Assembly (NCBI GenBank): GCA_036310845.1 | Contig: JAXJRB010000133.1 | Span: 6,714-70,713, forward strand | DNA: 64,000 bases | Source: COE1 sp036310845 | GTDB taxonomy: Bacteria > Bacillota > Clostridia > Lachnospirales > Lachnospiraceae | Reading direction: 5' to 3' | Shown: one piece after another, positions 35,857 to 43,338 of the stretch | Layout of the letters: each line of letters begins with the position of its first letter | How positions within the stretch are numbered: position 1 is the stretch's first letter | Notes under the pieces: model-generated | The model's input: the letters and a program-made list of their open reading frames with translations, nothing else | The model's database searches: none | Told to the model about the DNA's origin: nothing | Made by a program: the position numbers and the translations under genes

Positions 35857-35895
35857 ATTCTTTTCCTAGCCTTTCTATAAAAGTGTTTCCATGTG

Positions 35896-35940
35896 AAAAG
35901 AATCCAATTCCGTTTTATATGATTGGAATTGGATTCTTTT
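35896..35940 (-). terminator. Bidirectional terminator between ABC-F and PHP genes
   Basis: AAAAGAATCCAATTCC pairs exactly with GGAATTGGATTCTTTT around a 13-base loop. It is symmetric and can act on either strand. Confidence 0.9.
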
Positions 35941-35942
35941 AA

Positions 35943-36030
35943 ATATTAGTTATTGCTGTAACGTAGTGGTAGTTAATCAGGAATTTCGTAGAAATTCTTG
36001 CAATGTGCGTGCGCTGGCACGCACAATTTT
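35943..36030 (+). repeat. Dispersed two-hairpin repeat, copy B
   Basis: GCTGTAACGTAGTGGTAGT begins at 35955. Hairpin 1 is GGAATTTC/GAAATTC, and hairpin 2 is GTGCGTGC/GCACGCAC with loop GCTG. The copy ends at the stop codon of the minus-strand ABC-F gene. Confidence 0.85.
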
Positions 36031-37676
36031 TACTCGTCGCTGCCGTCTTCGATTTCAGCTTCTGCAGTATAAACAGTTCTCTTACGAGCCATTTCGTCGC
36101 TTGCAAGGTATTCATCATAAGTAGTAATCTTGTCAATGATAGTACCGTTTGGAAGAATCTCGATAATACGATTAGCTGTTGTCTGTACGAACTGATGGTC
36201 ATGGCATGCAAATATTGCAACACCAGGGAACTTAATCAGACCATTGTTAAGTGCAGTAATAGATTCCATATCAAGATGGTTAGTAGGCTCATCAAGAACA
36301 AGACAGTTAGCACCGCTAATCATCATCTTACTTAAGAGACAACGAACCTTCTCACCACCGGAAAGAACTTTAACCTTCTTAACACCGTCTTCACCGGCAA
36401 AGAGCATTCTGCCAAGGAAACCACGTACATAAGTGATGTCATCAACAGGAGAGTGGCTCATAAGCCAGTCAGCAATAGTATAGTCATTGTTGAACTCGTT
36501 GGTAGGATCCTTAGGGAAGTAAGCCTGAGAGGTTGTGATACCCCACTTGTAATTTCCTTCGTCTGGCTCCATTTCACCCATCAGAATCTGGAATAATGTA
36601 GTTTTTGCTAATTCATTTCCACCAACAAAAGCAACCTTATCTTCACGATTTAAGATAAAGGAAACATCATCAAGAACCTTTACACCATTGATAGTCTTTG
36701 AAAGATGTTCAACAGTTAATACTTCGTTACCGATTTCACGATCAGGACGGAAATCAATGTAAGGATATTTACGGCTTGATGGCTTAATATCGTCTAACTC
36801 AATCTTTTCCAAAGCACGTTTTCTGGAAGTAGCCTGCTTAGATTTAGAAGCGTTAGCAGAGAAACGGGAAATAAATTCCTGTAATTCCTTAATCTTTTCT
36901 TCCTTTTTCTTGTTTGCTTCTTTCATCTGTTTTACAAGTAACTGGCTGGATTCGTACCAGAAGTCATAGTTACCGGCATATAACTGAATCTTGCCATAAT
37001 CGATGTCAGCAATCTGTGTACATACTTTATTTAAGAAATAACGGTCATGAGATACTACGATAACGGTATTTTCAAAGTCAATTAAGAATTCTTCAAGCCA
37101 AGCGATAGCGTCTAAATCAAGATGGTTGGTAGGCTCGTCAAGAAGCAGAATATCAGGATTACCGAATAATGCCTTTGCAAGGAGAACCTTAACCTTCTCA
37201 CTACCATTTAAGTCTTTCATAACAGAATAATGAATTTCAGATGGAATACCAAGACCATTTAAAAGCTGTGCAGCATTAGATTCTGCTTCCCAACCGTCCA
37301 TTTCAGCAAATTCACCTTCTAATTCACTTGCACGGATACCATCTTCATCTGTGAAATCTTCCTTAGCGTAAATGGCATCCTTTTCTTTCATGATTTCATA
37401 AAGTCTTGCGTTACCCATGATAACAACATCCATAACAGGATATTCATCATATTTAAAGTGATCCTGCTCCAAAACAGATAAACGCTGACCAGGAGTGATT
37501 ACGATATCACCTTTTGTTGTTTCAAGCTTACCGGACAAAATCTTTAAGAAGGTAGACTTACCTGCACCATTGGCACCAATAAGACCATAGCAGTTTCCTT
37601 CTGTGAATTTAATATTAACATCTTCAAATAAAGCTTTCTTACCTACACGGTAGGTTACATTATTCGCACTAATCAT
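36030..37676 (-). CDS. ABC-F family ATPase (YbiT/YkpA-like)
   Basis: ABC-F proteins have two ATPase domains and act on ribosomes as translation factors or antibiotic-resistance factors. The 548-residue protein has NBD1 with GANGAGKST and LDEPTNHLDLDA, a charged linker near 240-290, and NBD2 with SGGEKVRC and LDEPTNHLD. The second P-loop is GGNELAKTT, with Ala where Gly is usual. The C-terminus is acidic (EAEIEDGSDE). The frame opens with GTG at 37679, but ATG 37676 with GAGG eight bases away is preferred. It does not look like a known resistance type. Confidence 0.92.
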   Translation of the reverse strand: MISANNVTYRVGKKALFEDVNIKFTEGNCYGLIGANGAGKSTFLKILSGKLETTKGDIVITPGQRLSVLEQDHFKYDEYPVMDVVIMGNARLYEIMKEKDAIYAKEDFTDEDGIRASELEGEFAEMDGWEAESNAAQLLNGLGIPSEIHYSVMKDLNGSEKVKVLLAKALFGNPDILLLDEPTNHLDLDAIAWLEEFLIDFENTVIVVSHDRYFLNKVCTQIADIDYGKIQLYAGNYDFWYESSQLLVKQMKEANKKKEEKIKELQEFISRFSANASKSKQATSRKRALEKIELDDIKPSSRKYPYIDFRPDREIGNEVLTVEHLSKTINGVKVLDDVSFILNREDKVAFVGGNELAKTTLFQILMGEMEPDEGNYKWGITTSQAYFPKDPTNEFNNDYTIADWLMSHSPVDDITYVRGFLGRMLFAGEDGVKKVKVLSGGEKVRCLLSKMMISGANCLVLDEPTNHLDMESITALNNGLIKFPGVAIFACHDHQFVQTTANRIIEILPNGTIIDKITTYDEYLASDEMARKRTVYTAEAEIEDGSDE

Positions 37677-37880
37677 CACTAAACCTCATTTTCTACTTTT
37701 CATACTAATTTTAGGTATCTTATTGGGAAAAAAGCCCAAACAAGGGTATTTTAACATAAGTAGAAAGGGCTTTCAACACTAGATGTAAACTTTATTTATT
37801 TCTAGAAATATATTTCCAAATGGTGTCACAAAAGGCGGTAGTAATGAAGAAAAATATATGGTAAGATGGTTAAAGTGTAG

Positions 37881-37905
37881 TGTCTGTTTAGCGCATAAGC
37901 AGACA
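37881..37905 (+). promoter_or_regulatory. 25-bp inverted repeat upstream of GGDEF gene
   Basis: TGTCTG and CAGACA lie 13 bases apart, with TTA and TAA as an inner symmetric pair. It could be an operator or a leader hairpin. It ends 32 bases before the start codon. Confidence 0.45.
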
Positions 37906-37936
37906 GATTGGAAGGTGTAGAAAGGAACGAATATTT

Positions 37937-38872
37937 ATGGGTCAGACAAAAAGGGCATTTAAGGAACGATTAGAACAGAACAGTAAGGATTATAGTCCAA
38001 AGGATTTATTTGATGTAACAGCTGCAGAGCAGTTTCTTTCATTGATGCATACAAGCTTTGGATTGGCGACAATGATGACAGACCGTCATGGCGCAATGAT
38101 TCAGAAACATGGAGAATTTGGAGAATTTAAACCGGATGTGGTAAATAACCCGGGAATTAAGATTCGTGTTAAGGGATGTACCGTATGCCATGTTTATGCA
38201 AAAACGGAAGAAATAAAACCAGAGTATACAGAAGTTGTAAAAGGACTTCTTGATGCATATATTAAGACATTAGAGGGCTATAGTGAAAAGTCCTATATCA
38301 GCAGTGAGCAGGCAGTATACATAGATGAACTTGAACAGGAGTTGGAGCAGGAAGCATATCAGCCAAAGTATGATGAGCAGAATGATCCGCTTACAGGGGT
38401 ATTAAATAAGAGTTCTTTTATAAAGAATATGGAGCAGCTTAAGGAGCGTGAGGTTGTTCCAACAGCAGTTATCTGTGTAAATATTAACGACTGGTTATTT
38501 GTTCATGACAATTTTGGAGAAGAAGAAAGTGACCGTTTGATTGTGACCGTTGCGGAAATACTAAAGAACTGTGCAGATGAGCAGGCGATTATTGGAAGAA
38601 GCGGTGGAGATGCATTTCAAGTATTGCTTCCTATGATAGAAGAGGAGGAAGCAAGAGAGTATTGCCGTAAGGTACAAGAAGCATGTTTGACATTTGAAGA
38701 TAGTATATTAGCACCGAGCGTTGCGATTGGTTGTGTTATGAAGATGAATGTAGATACGTCTTATAAGGATGCTTTCTCAGATGCGGAATATGCAATGTAT
38801 GAGGACAAAATGATGTTGAAAAAATCCTCAGGATATCGTGAAAGATTGGAAAAAGGCTTAAATCTAAAATAA
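37937..38872 (+). CDS. Degenerate GGDEF-domain protein with PocR-like N-terminus
   Basis: This 311-residue protein has an N-terminal region that resembles a short PocR sensory domain (LFDVTAAEQFLSLMHTSFGLATMMTD, CTVCHVYA), a linker helix at 122-140, and a GGDEF domain from about 150 (DPLTGVLNKSSF). The signature reads SGGDAF at 222-227, so Glu of GGDEF is Ala, and the SDRLI alpha helix and ADAEYAMY-like C-terminus are retained. The substitution makes cyclase activity doubtful; GTP binding or signalling through the sensory domain is possible. No inhibitory RxxD site was identified. It is monocistronic. Confidence 0.82.
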   Translation: MGQTKRAFKERLEQNSKDYSPKDLFDVTAAEQFLSLMHTSFGLATMMTDRHGAMIQKHGEFGEFKPDVVNNPGIKIRVKGCTVCHVYAKTEEIKPEYTEVVKGLLDAYIKTLEGYSEKSYISSEQAVYIDELEQELEQEAYQPKYDEQNDPLTGVLNKSSFIKNMEQLKEREVVPTAVICVNINDWLFVHDNFGEEESDRLIVTVAEILKNCADEQAIIGRSGGDAFQVLLPMIEEEEAREYCRKVQEACLTFEDSILAPSVAIGCVMKMNVDTSYKDAFSDAEYAMYEDKMMLKKSSGYRERLEKGLNLK

Positions 38873-38965
38873 TTATTAAGTTAACCAAATGCAAAAAACA
38901 AGAGTAAAAGAGAGAAAATGCATTAAAAATAGAAGGAAACAAAAGGATTAAAGAGCAGAATCTGT

Positions 38966-38994
38966 TTGCACAACAATATAGAAAAAATTATTAT
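38966..38994 (+). promoter_or_regulatory. Promoter of groESL
   Basis: TTGCAC (38966-38971) and TATTAT (38989-38994) have a 17-base spacer. The CIRCE operator begins eight bases later, overlapping the likely start of transcription. Confidence 0.82.
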
Positions 38995-39002
38995 TAGTTC
39001 TG

Positions 39003-39029
39003 TTAGCACTCAGATGTAAAGAGTGCTAA
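39003..39029 (+). promoter_or_regulatory. CIRCE operator (HrcA site)
   Basis: TTAGCACTC (39003-39011), nine bases, and GAGTGCTAA (39021-39029) form the exact CIRCE consensus. HrcA binds it and represses groESL until heat stress. The hrcA gene is not in this window. Confidence 0.98.
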
Positions 39030-39113
39030 TGAATTACGAAAGGCAAATATGCAGTTGTTATGCAAAACAGAGAATTGCATCAGGTTATATATCATTTTAA
39101 GGAGGCTATTATC

Positions 39114-39398
39114 ATGAAGTTAGTACCATTAGGTGACAGAGTTGTATTAAAGCAGTTAGTTGCAGAGGAAACAACAAAATCAGGTATTGTTTTACCAGGA
39201 CAGAGTAAGGAAAAGCCACAGCAGGCAGAGGTTGTTGCAGTAGGACCTGGCGGAGTTGTTGATGGTAAAGAAATAAAAATGGAAGTTAAGGTTGGAGATC
39301 AGGTTATTTACTCCAAGTATTCAGGAACAGAAGTAAAGCTTGATGAGGAAGAATATATTGTTGTTAGACAAAATGACATTTTAGCCATTATCCAGTAA
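39114..39398 (+). CDS. groES: GroES co-chaperonin
   Basis: GroES caps GroEL. The 94-residue protein starts MKLVPLGDRVVLKQL and ends EYIVVRQNDILAIIQ, with the mobile loop EETTKSGIVLPGQSKEKPQ at 18-36. A longer frame from 39060 lacks family support, while AAGGAGG lies nine bases before ATG 39114. It is controlled by the CIRCE site. A 10-bp hairpin at the end holds the stop codon in its loop. Confidence 0.98.
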   Translation: MKLVPLGDRVVLKQLVAEETTKSGIVLPGQSKEKPQQAEVVAVGPGGVVDGKEIKMEVKVGDQVIYSKYSGTEVKLDEEEYIVVRQNDILAIIQ

Positions 39399-39409
39399 AC
39401 TGGATAATG
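39386..39409 (+). promoter_or_regulatory. Hairpin with the groES stop codon in its loop
   Basis: CATTATCCAG (39386-39395) pairs perfectly with CTGGATAATG (39400-39409) around the tetraloop TAAA, which carries the groES stop codon. No T run follows, so this is not a terminator. It may be an mRNA processing or stability element before groEL. Confidence 0.7.
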
Positions 39410-39524
39410 ACAGGATGGTCATTCGGCCGAGAATACTGCAAGGTAGCGTAGAAGATAAGCGTATTGAATACGAGCACTAAAGTAGCCATTCGGCTTATAT
39501 TAATAAATTAGGAGGATAGGAAAT

Positions 39525-41147
39525 ATGGCAAAGGAAATTAAGTATGGCGCTGAGGCGCGTAAGGCTTTAGAAGCTGGTGTAAATAAGTTAGCAGATACTG
39601 TAAGTGTAACAATTGGACCAAAGGGAAGAAATGTAGTTTTAGATAAGTCTTTTGGTGCTCCATTGATTACAAATGATGGTGTTACAATTGCAAAGGAAAT
39701 CGAGTTAGAGGATGCATTTGAGAACATGGGTGCTCAGCTTGTTAAAGAAGTTGCTACTAAGACAAACGATGTAGCAGGTGATGGTACAACAACAGCTACT
39801 GTTCTTGCACAGGCAATGATTAACGAAGGTATGAAGAACCTTGCAGCAGGTGCTAACCCAATCGTTTTAAGAAAGGGTATGAAGAAGGCTACTGATAAGG
39901 CAGTAGAAGCAATTCAGGCAATGAGCTCTAAGGTAAACGGAAAAGAACAGATTGCTAAGGTTGCAACAATCTCTGCTGGTGATGAGACAGTAGGTGAGAT
40001 GGTAGCAGATGCTATGGAGAAGGTTTCTAACGATGGCGTTATCACTATTGAAGAGTCTAAGACTATGAAGACAGAGCTTGACTTAGTAGAAGGTATGCAG
40101 TTTGATAGAGGTTATGTATCTGCATACATGGCAACAGATATGGATAAGATGGAAGCAAACCTTGATGATCCATATATCTTAATTACAGATAAGAAGATTT
40201 CTAACATTCAGGAAATCCTTCCTGTATTGGAGCAGGTTGTTCAGTCGGGTGCTAAGTTATTAATTATTGCAGAAGATGTTGAAGGTGAAGCTCTTACAAC
40301 ATTAATCGTAAATAAATTACGTGGTACATTCAATGTTGTTGCTGTTAAGGCTCCTGGCTACGGTGACAGAAGAAAAGCTATGCTTGAGGATATCGCAATC
40401 CTTACAGGTGGTCAGGTAATCAGCGAAGAGCTCGGTCTTGACTTAAAGGAAGCAAACTTAGAAATGTGCGGACGTGCAAAGTCTGTTAAGGTTCAGAAGG
40501 AAAACACAATTATTGTTGATGGTGTTGGCGATAAGGCTAAGATTGAAGCAAGAATTGCTCAGATTAAGAAGCAGATTGAGGAAACAACTTCTGAGTTTGA
40601 TAAGGAGAAGTTACAGGAAAGACTTGCTAAGCTTGCTGGTGGCGTAGCTGTTATCCGTGTAGGTGCTGCAACAGAAACAGAAATGAAAGAAGCTAAGCTT
40701 CGTATGGAAGATGCTTTAAATGCTACAAGAGCTGCTGTAGAAGAAGGTATTGTATCTGGTGGTGGTTCTGCATATATCCATGCTTCTAAGGAACTTGTTA
40801 AGCTTGTAGAAACATTAGAAGGCGATGAGAAGACAGGTGCTAAGCTTGTATTAAAGGCACTTGAGGCTCCATTATTCAAGATTGCATCTAATGCTGGTCT
40901 TGAAGGAAGCGTTATCATCAACAAAGTAAAGGAATCTGAGGTTGGCTTTGGATTTGATGCATACAAGGAAGAGTATGTAAATATGATCGAGGCTGGTATT
41001 CTTGATCCAGCTAAGGTTACAAGAAGTGCTTTACAGAATGCATGTAGCGTTGCAAGTACATTATTGACAACAGAATCTGTAGTTGCAAATATTAAAGAAG
41101 ATGTTCCAGCAATGCCAGCAGGCGCAGGAATGGGCGGAATGATGTAA
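39525..41147 (+). CDS. groEL: GroEL chaperonin
   Basis: GroEL is the 60-kDa chaperonin that folds proteins in an ATP-driven cage. The 540-residue protein has the N-terminal AKEIKYGAEARKALEAGV, the ATP motifs GPKGRNVVLDK and VAGDGTTTATVLAQ, and the C-terminal MPAGAGMGGMM tail typical of Clostridial GroEL. AGGAGG precedes ATG 39525. The groES-groEL gap of 126 bases contains a hairpin and no promoter that I can see. Strong terminators follow. Confidence 0.99.
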   Translation: MAKEIKYGAEARKALEAGVNKLADTVSVTIGPKGRNVVLDKSFGAPLITNDGVTIAKEIELEDAFENMGAQLVKEVATKTNDVAGDGTTTATVLAQAMINEGMKNLAAGANPIVLRKGMKKATDKAVEAIQAMSSKVNGKEQIAKVATISAGDETVGEMVADAMEKVSNDGVITIEESKTMKTELDLVEGMQFDRGYVSAYMATDMDKMEANLDDPYILITDKKISNIQEILPVLEQVVQSGAKLLIIAEDVEGEALTTLIVNKLRGTFNVVAVKAPGYGDRRKAMLEDIAILTGGQVISEELGLDLKEANLEMCGRAKSVKVQKENTIIVDGVGDKAKIEARIAQIKKQIEETTSEFDKEKLQERLAKLAGGVAVIRVGAATETEMKEAKLRMEDALNATRAAVEEGIVSGGGSAYIHASKELVKLVETLEGDEKTGAKLVLKALEAPLFKIASNAGLEGSVIINKVKESEVGFGFDAYKEEYVNMIEAGILDPAKVTRSALQNACSVASTLLTTESVVANIKEDVPAMPAGAGMGGMM

Positions 41148-41167
41148 TTCATTTTTGATATACTAAT

Positions 41168-41200
41168 AAAAAGACTGTGTAGTATTACACAGTCTTTTTG
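41168..41200 (+). terminator. Terminator of groESL
   Basis: AAAAAGACTGTGT pairs with ACACAGTCTTTTT around AGTATT. Confidence 0.93.
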
Positions 41201-41254
41201 TGAATTTCGATAAAAGTAGAAAAGTAACTATTCGGGATAGGGGAAAGGGGAAGA

Positions 41255-41935
41255 ATGACTATGGCTCAAAAGCTGAAGGAAAATAGATTATTTCGTGATA
41301 TAGCTGAAAAAGAGATAGAAGAGATGCTACTTTGTTCCAAGGCGCGCGAAAGAGAATATGAAGCAGAAGAATATATTTTTAGGCAGGAACAAAAACCATC
41401 AAAGTTATTTTGTTTAGTAGAGGGAAGAGTGATGATTGCTAAGGACTTTTCATCTGGTAAACGAGATGTGTTATTTATGATAGAAGAAGGAGATATATTT
41501 GGAGAGATGTTTCTATTCTCAGATACAGAAAGTTATTGGTATGATGCAATTGCACAAGAAAAGGTAAAATTAGTAGAATTGCCTTGGAAATTTTTCTATC
41601 ATTTTTGCCAAAATGCATGTAGACATCATCAGTTGATAACAAGAAATCTACTAGAAATTCAGTCAGAGAAAAATTTTTTTATGACGAAAAAACTTCATTT
41701 ACTTTCGGGGACAACCTTAAGGGAACGAATTGCTATTTGGTTATTAGAACAGAAAGCAGAGAAGGGGAGAATTGCGCTACACATGAAACGTGAGGAGATG
41801 GCTGACTTTTTGGGAACGACAAGACCATCCTTATCAAGAGAATTAATGAAGTTACAGCAAGAAGGAATTATAGAAGCTGGTAAGAATAAGATTTTGATAA
41901 AAGAAAGAGCAAAATTAGAAGATATGTGTGGATAG
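41255..41935 (+). CDS. Crp/Fnr-family transcriptional regulator
   Basis: This 226-residue regulator has an N-terminal cNMP-like beta barrel (residues 20-110, LFCLVEGRVMIAKDFSSGKRDVLFMIEEGDIFGEM). A dimerisation helix follows, then a C-terminal winged HTH (MKREEMADFLGTTRPSLSRELMKLQQEGII), whose recognition helix carries the RPSLSRE pattern. Cysteines are present but not in the classic FNR four-Cys arrangement, so Fe-S sensing is uncertain. A Crp/Fnr-geometry palindrome (5-4-5) lies 31 bases downstream of its stop, before the GrcA-like gene. Control of that gene is inferred. Confidence 0.9.
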   Translation: MTMAQKLKENRLFRDIAEKEIEEMLLCSKAREREYEAEEYIFRQEQKPSKLFCLVEGRVMIAKDFSSGKRDVLFMIEEGDIFGEMFLFSDTESYWYDAIAQEKVKLVELPWKFFYHFCQNACRHHQLITRNLLEIQSEKNFFMTKKLHLLSGTTLRERIAIWLLEQKAEKGRIALHMKREEMADFLGTTRPSLSRELMKLQQEGIIEAGKNKILIKERAKLEDMCG

Positions 41936-41965
41936 AATCATAAATGACATAAAAATTTTAAAAAT

Positions 41966-41979
41966 GTAACATTTGTTAC
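41966..41979 (+). promoter_or_regulatory. Candidate Crp/Fnr operator before the GrcA-like gene
   Basis: GTAAC-ATTT-GTTAC is a perfect 5-4-5 palindrome, the geometry of FNR/Crp sites. A -10 box TATACT is at 42002-42007. With transcription from about 42014 the palindrome centre is at -41.5, the position of class II activators, and no good -35 box is present. Confidence 0.6.
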
Positions 41980-42053
41980 GGAATTGATATCAAAAAGACA
42001 ATATACTGAAAGTGCAAAAAGGAAATGTCTTTTGATAGAGGAGGAATTTGATT

Positions 42054-42296
42054 ATGGTTGAAAATACACAACAGGTAAATAATTTGGTAAATCTTTTAGA
42101 TGGATATGCATCACAAGGAGGGCATCATTTGAATGTTAATGTATTAAACAGAGATATGCTTATGGATGCGCAGAAGAATCCGGAGAAGTATCCACAGCTT
42201 ACGATTCGAGTGTCCGGTTACGCCGTGAATTTTATTAAGTTAACAAAAGAACAGCAGACGGATGTAATAGCAAGAACCTTCCACGAAAACTTATAA
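42054..42296 (+). CDS. Autonomous glycyl-radical protein (GrcA/YfiD-like)
   Basis: This 80-residue protein matches the C-terminal glycyl-radical domain of pyruvate formate-lyase: HHLNVNVLNRDMLMDAQ, NPEKYPQLTIRVSGYAV and ARTFHENL. Gly55 in RVSGYA would carry the radical. In E. coli YfiD (GrcA) replaces an oxygen-damaged PFL C-terminus and restores activity. No PFL gene is in the window. It has its own SD (GGAGGA, eight bases from ATG 42054) and a candidate Crp/Fnr site, so it is not merely a PFL remnant. The longest frame starts with TTG at 42048. A terminator follows at 42394. Confidence 0.9.
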   Translation: MVENTQQVNNLVNLLDGYASQGGHHLNVNVLNRDMLMDAQKNPEKYPQLTIRVSGYAVNFIKLTKEQQTDVIARTFHENL

Positions 42297-42393
42297 TTTC
42301 TTTGAACCCAAAGAGTATTAAATAACTCAGGACAGCTATTGAAAATAAAACACATAGTTGTGTCCGACTTATTTCTATTTGTCTTAGCTAAGT

Positions 42394-42431
42394 AAAAATA
42401 GTCTTTTTCTATTTGAAGAAGGCTATTTTTT
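42394..42431 (+). terminator. Terminator after the GrcA-like gene
   Basis: AATAGTCTT pairs with AAGGCTATT (one G-U), followed by TTTT; A-rich upstream. Confidence 0.8.
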
Positions 42432-42437
42432 GTGATG

Positions 42438-42455
42438 GTGCGCCTAGCGGCGCAC
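42438..42455 (-). repeat. Solo hairpin resembling hairpin 2 of the dispersed repeat
   Basis: GTGCGCC (42438-42444) pairs exactly with GGCGCAC (42449-42455) around TAGC. It is just downstream of the stop codon of the radical SAM gene, the same position that copies B and C2 take relative to their genes. Confidence 0.6.
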
Positions 42456-42459
42456 GTTT

Positions 42460-43059
42460 CTATTTGGCAAATTTACGAATTTTTAAATAGATGCCATGTT
42501 CATCAGCAAGTTTTTGGCATGCTTCTATTTCATCAGAAGGAAGTACATCAACAATGGATAATTGCGTATGCGGTATAGATTTCTTTGCAAGAGAAGCAAA
42601 TTCTAAAAGTGCAGGAAAGGCATTTTCAAACTGAGGTCTTGTAACTGCCTGGTATTTTTCGGCTGTTGGAGCATTTAGACTGATGGAAATGCTGTCTATT
42701 ACGTTAGCAAGCTCGGGAATGATGTTGCGATTGTGATAGAGGTTGCAAAGGCCATTTGTATTTAAGCGGATTTTTAGCCCTAAGGTTTCTTTTACATATT
42801 GAGCGGTTTTTAGCAAATTTTCTAACGCGCAGGTTGGTTCTCCATAGCCACAAAATACAAATTCATCATAGGAAGAAAAATCAAAGGCATCAATAGCTTT
42901 TTTAATTTCTTCAAAGTCAGGTTCCTTGTCAAACCACATGTTTGTGGCATCGCCAACGGTGTCTTTGGTTGAGCGTACACAGAAGGTACAGCTACAATCG
43001 CAACGATTTGTAATATTTGCGTATACTTGATTTTTATAGGTATATAAGATGTCTGTCAT
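42460..43059 (-). CDS. TatD-associated radical SAM protein (TIGR04038-like)
   Basis: This 199-residue radical SAM enzyme has NRCDCSCTFC, which contains the CxxxCxxC iron-sulfur motif and one extra cysteine, then GYGEPT (the GGE-like motif) near 82 and NTNGLC near 108. The family often accompanies TatD-type nucleases, and its reaction is unknown; no tatD is in the window. AGGAG lies eight bases before ATG 43059, so the longer frame to 43077 is not used. A GrcA-like gene lies convergently downstream; a functional link (for example radical installation) is not supported, because PFL activase has a different sequence. Confidence 0.82.
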   Translation of the reverse strand: MTDILYTYKNQVYANITNRCDCSCTFCVRSTKDTVGDATNMWFDKEPDFEEIKKAIDAFDFSSYDEFVFCGYGEPTCALENLLKTAQYVKETLGLKIRLNTNGLCNLYHNRNIIPELANVIDSISISLNAPTAEKYQAVTRPQFENAFPALLEFASLAKKSIPHTQLSIVDVLPSDEIEACQKLADEHGIYLKIRKFAK

Positions 43060-43150
43060 AGTTATTTCTCCTAGCATGATAATGAAATATGGTTCTTAAG
43101 CTTTTTTCTGTTATGTAAGCTGAAACACAGAAGTTTCGCGGAACTCTTTT

Positions 43151-43338
43151 TAAGTAATAGGAAATTGCTGTTACATAGTGGTAGTGAAACAAGAATTTCG
43201 TAAGAAATTCTTGCCAAAGTGCATGCGCTGGCATGCACTATTTTTAAGTAATAGGAAATTGCTGTTACATAGTAGTAGTGAAACAAGAATTTCGTAAGAA
43301 ATTCTTGCCAAAGTGCATGCGCTGGCATGCACTATTTT
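43151..43338 (+). repeat. Tandem pair of the dispersed repeat, copies C1 and C2
   Basis: Two 94-base units (C1 43151-43244, C2 43245-43338) differ at one base (GTGGTAGT or GTAGTAGT). Each has GCTGTTACATAG, hairpin 1 (AAGAATTTC/GAAATTCTT) and hairpin 2 (GTGCATGC/GCATGCAC, loop GCTG). C2 ends at the stop codon of the minus-strand ECF gene. A worn third copy (CTGTTATGTA, GAAACACAGAAGTTTCGCG) lies at about 43109-43152. Confidence 0.93.

Noticed and set aside
40559..41152. 197-codon open frame antisense to groEL
   Set aside because: It results from the codon bias of groEL, has no SD and no family resemblance.
42054..42296. Remnant (pseudogene) of pyruvate formate-lyase
   Set aside because: It has its own SD, start codon, candidate operator and terminator and matches the stand-alone GrcA form in length.
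43034..43328. Two minus-strand frames starting MPAHALWQEFLTKFLFHY
   Set aside because: They are translations of the tandem repeat units C1 and C2, not conserved proteins.
43151..43338. Possible CRISPR array
   Set aside because: Only two adjacent units without unique spacers, and units of 94 bp are far longer than CRISPR repeats.
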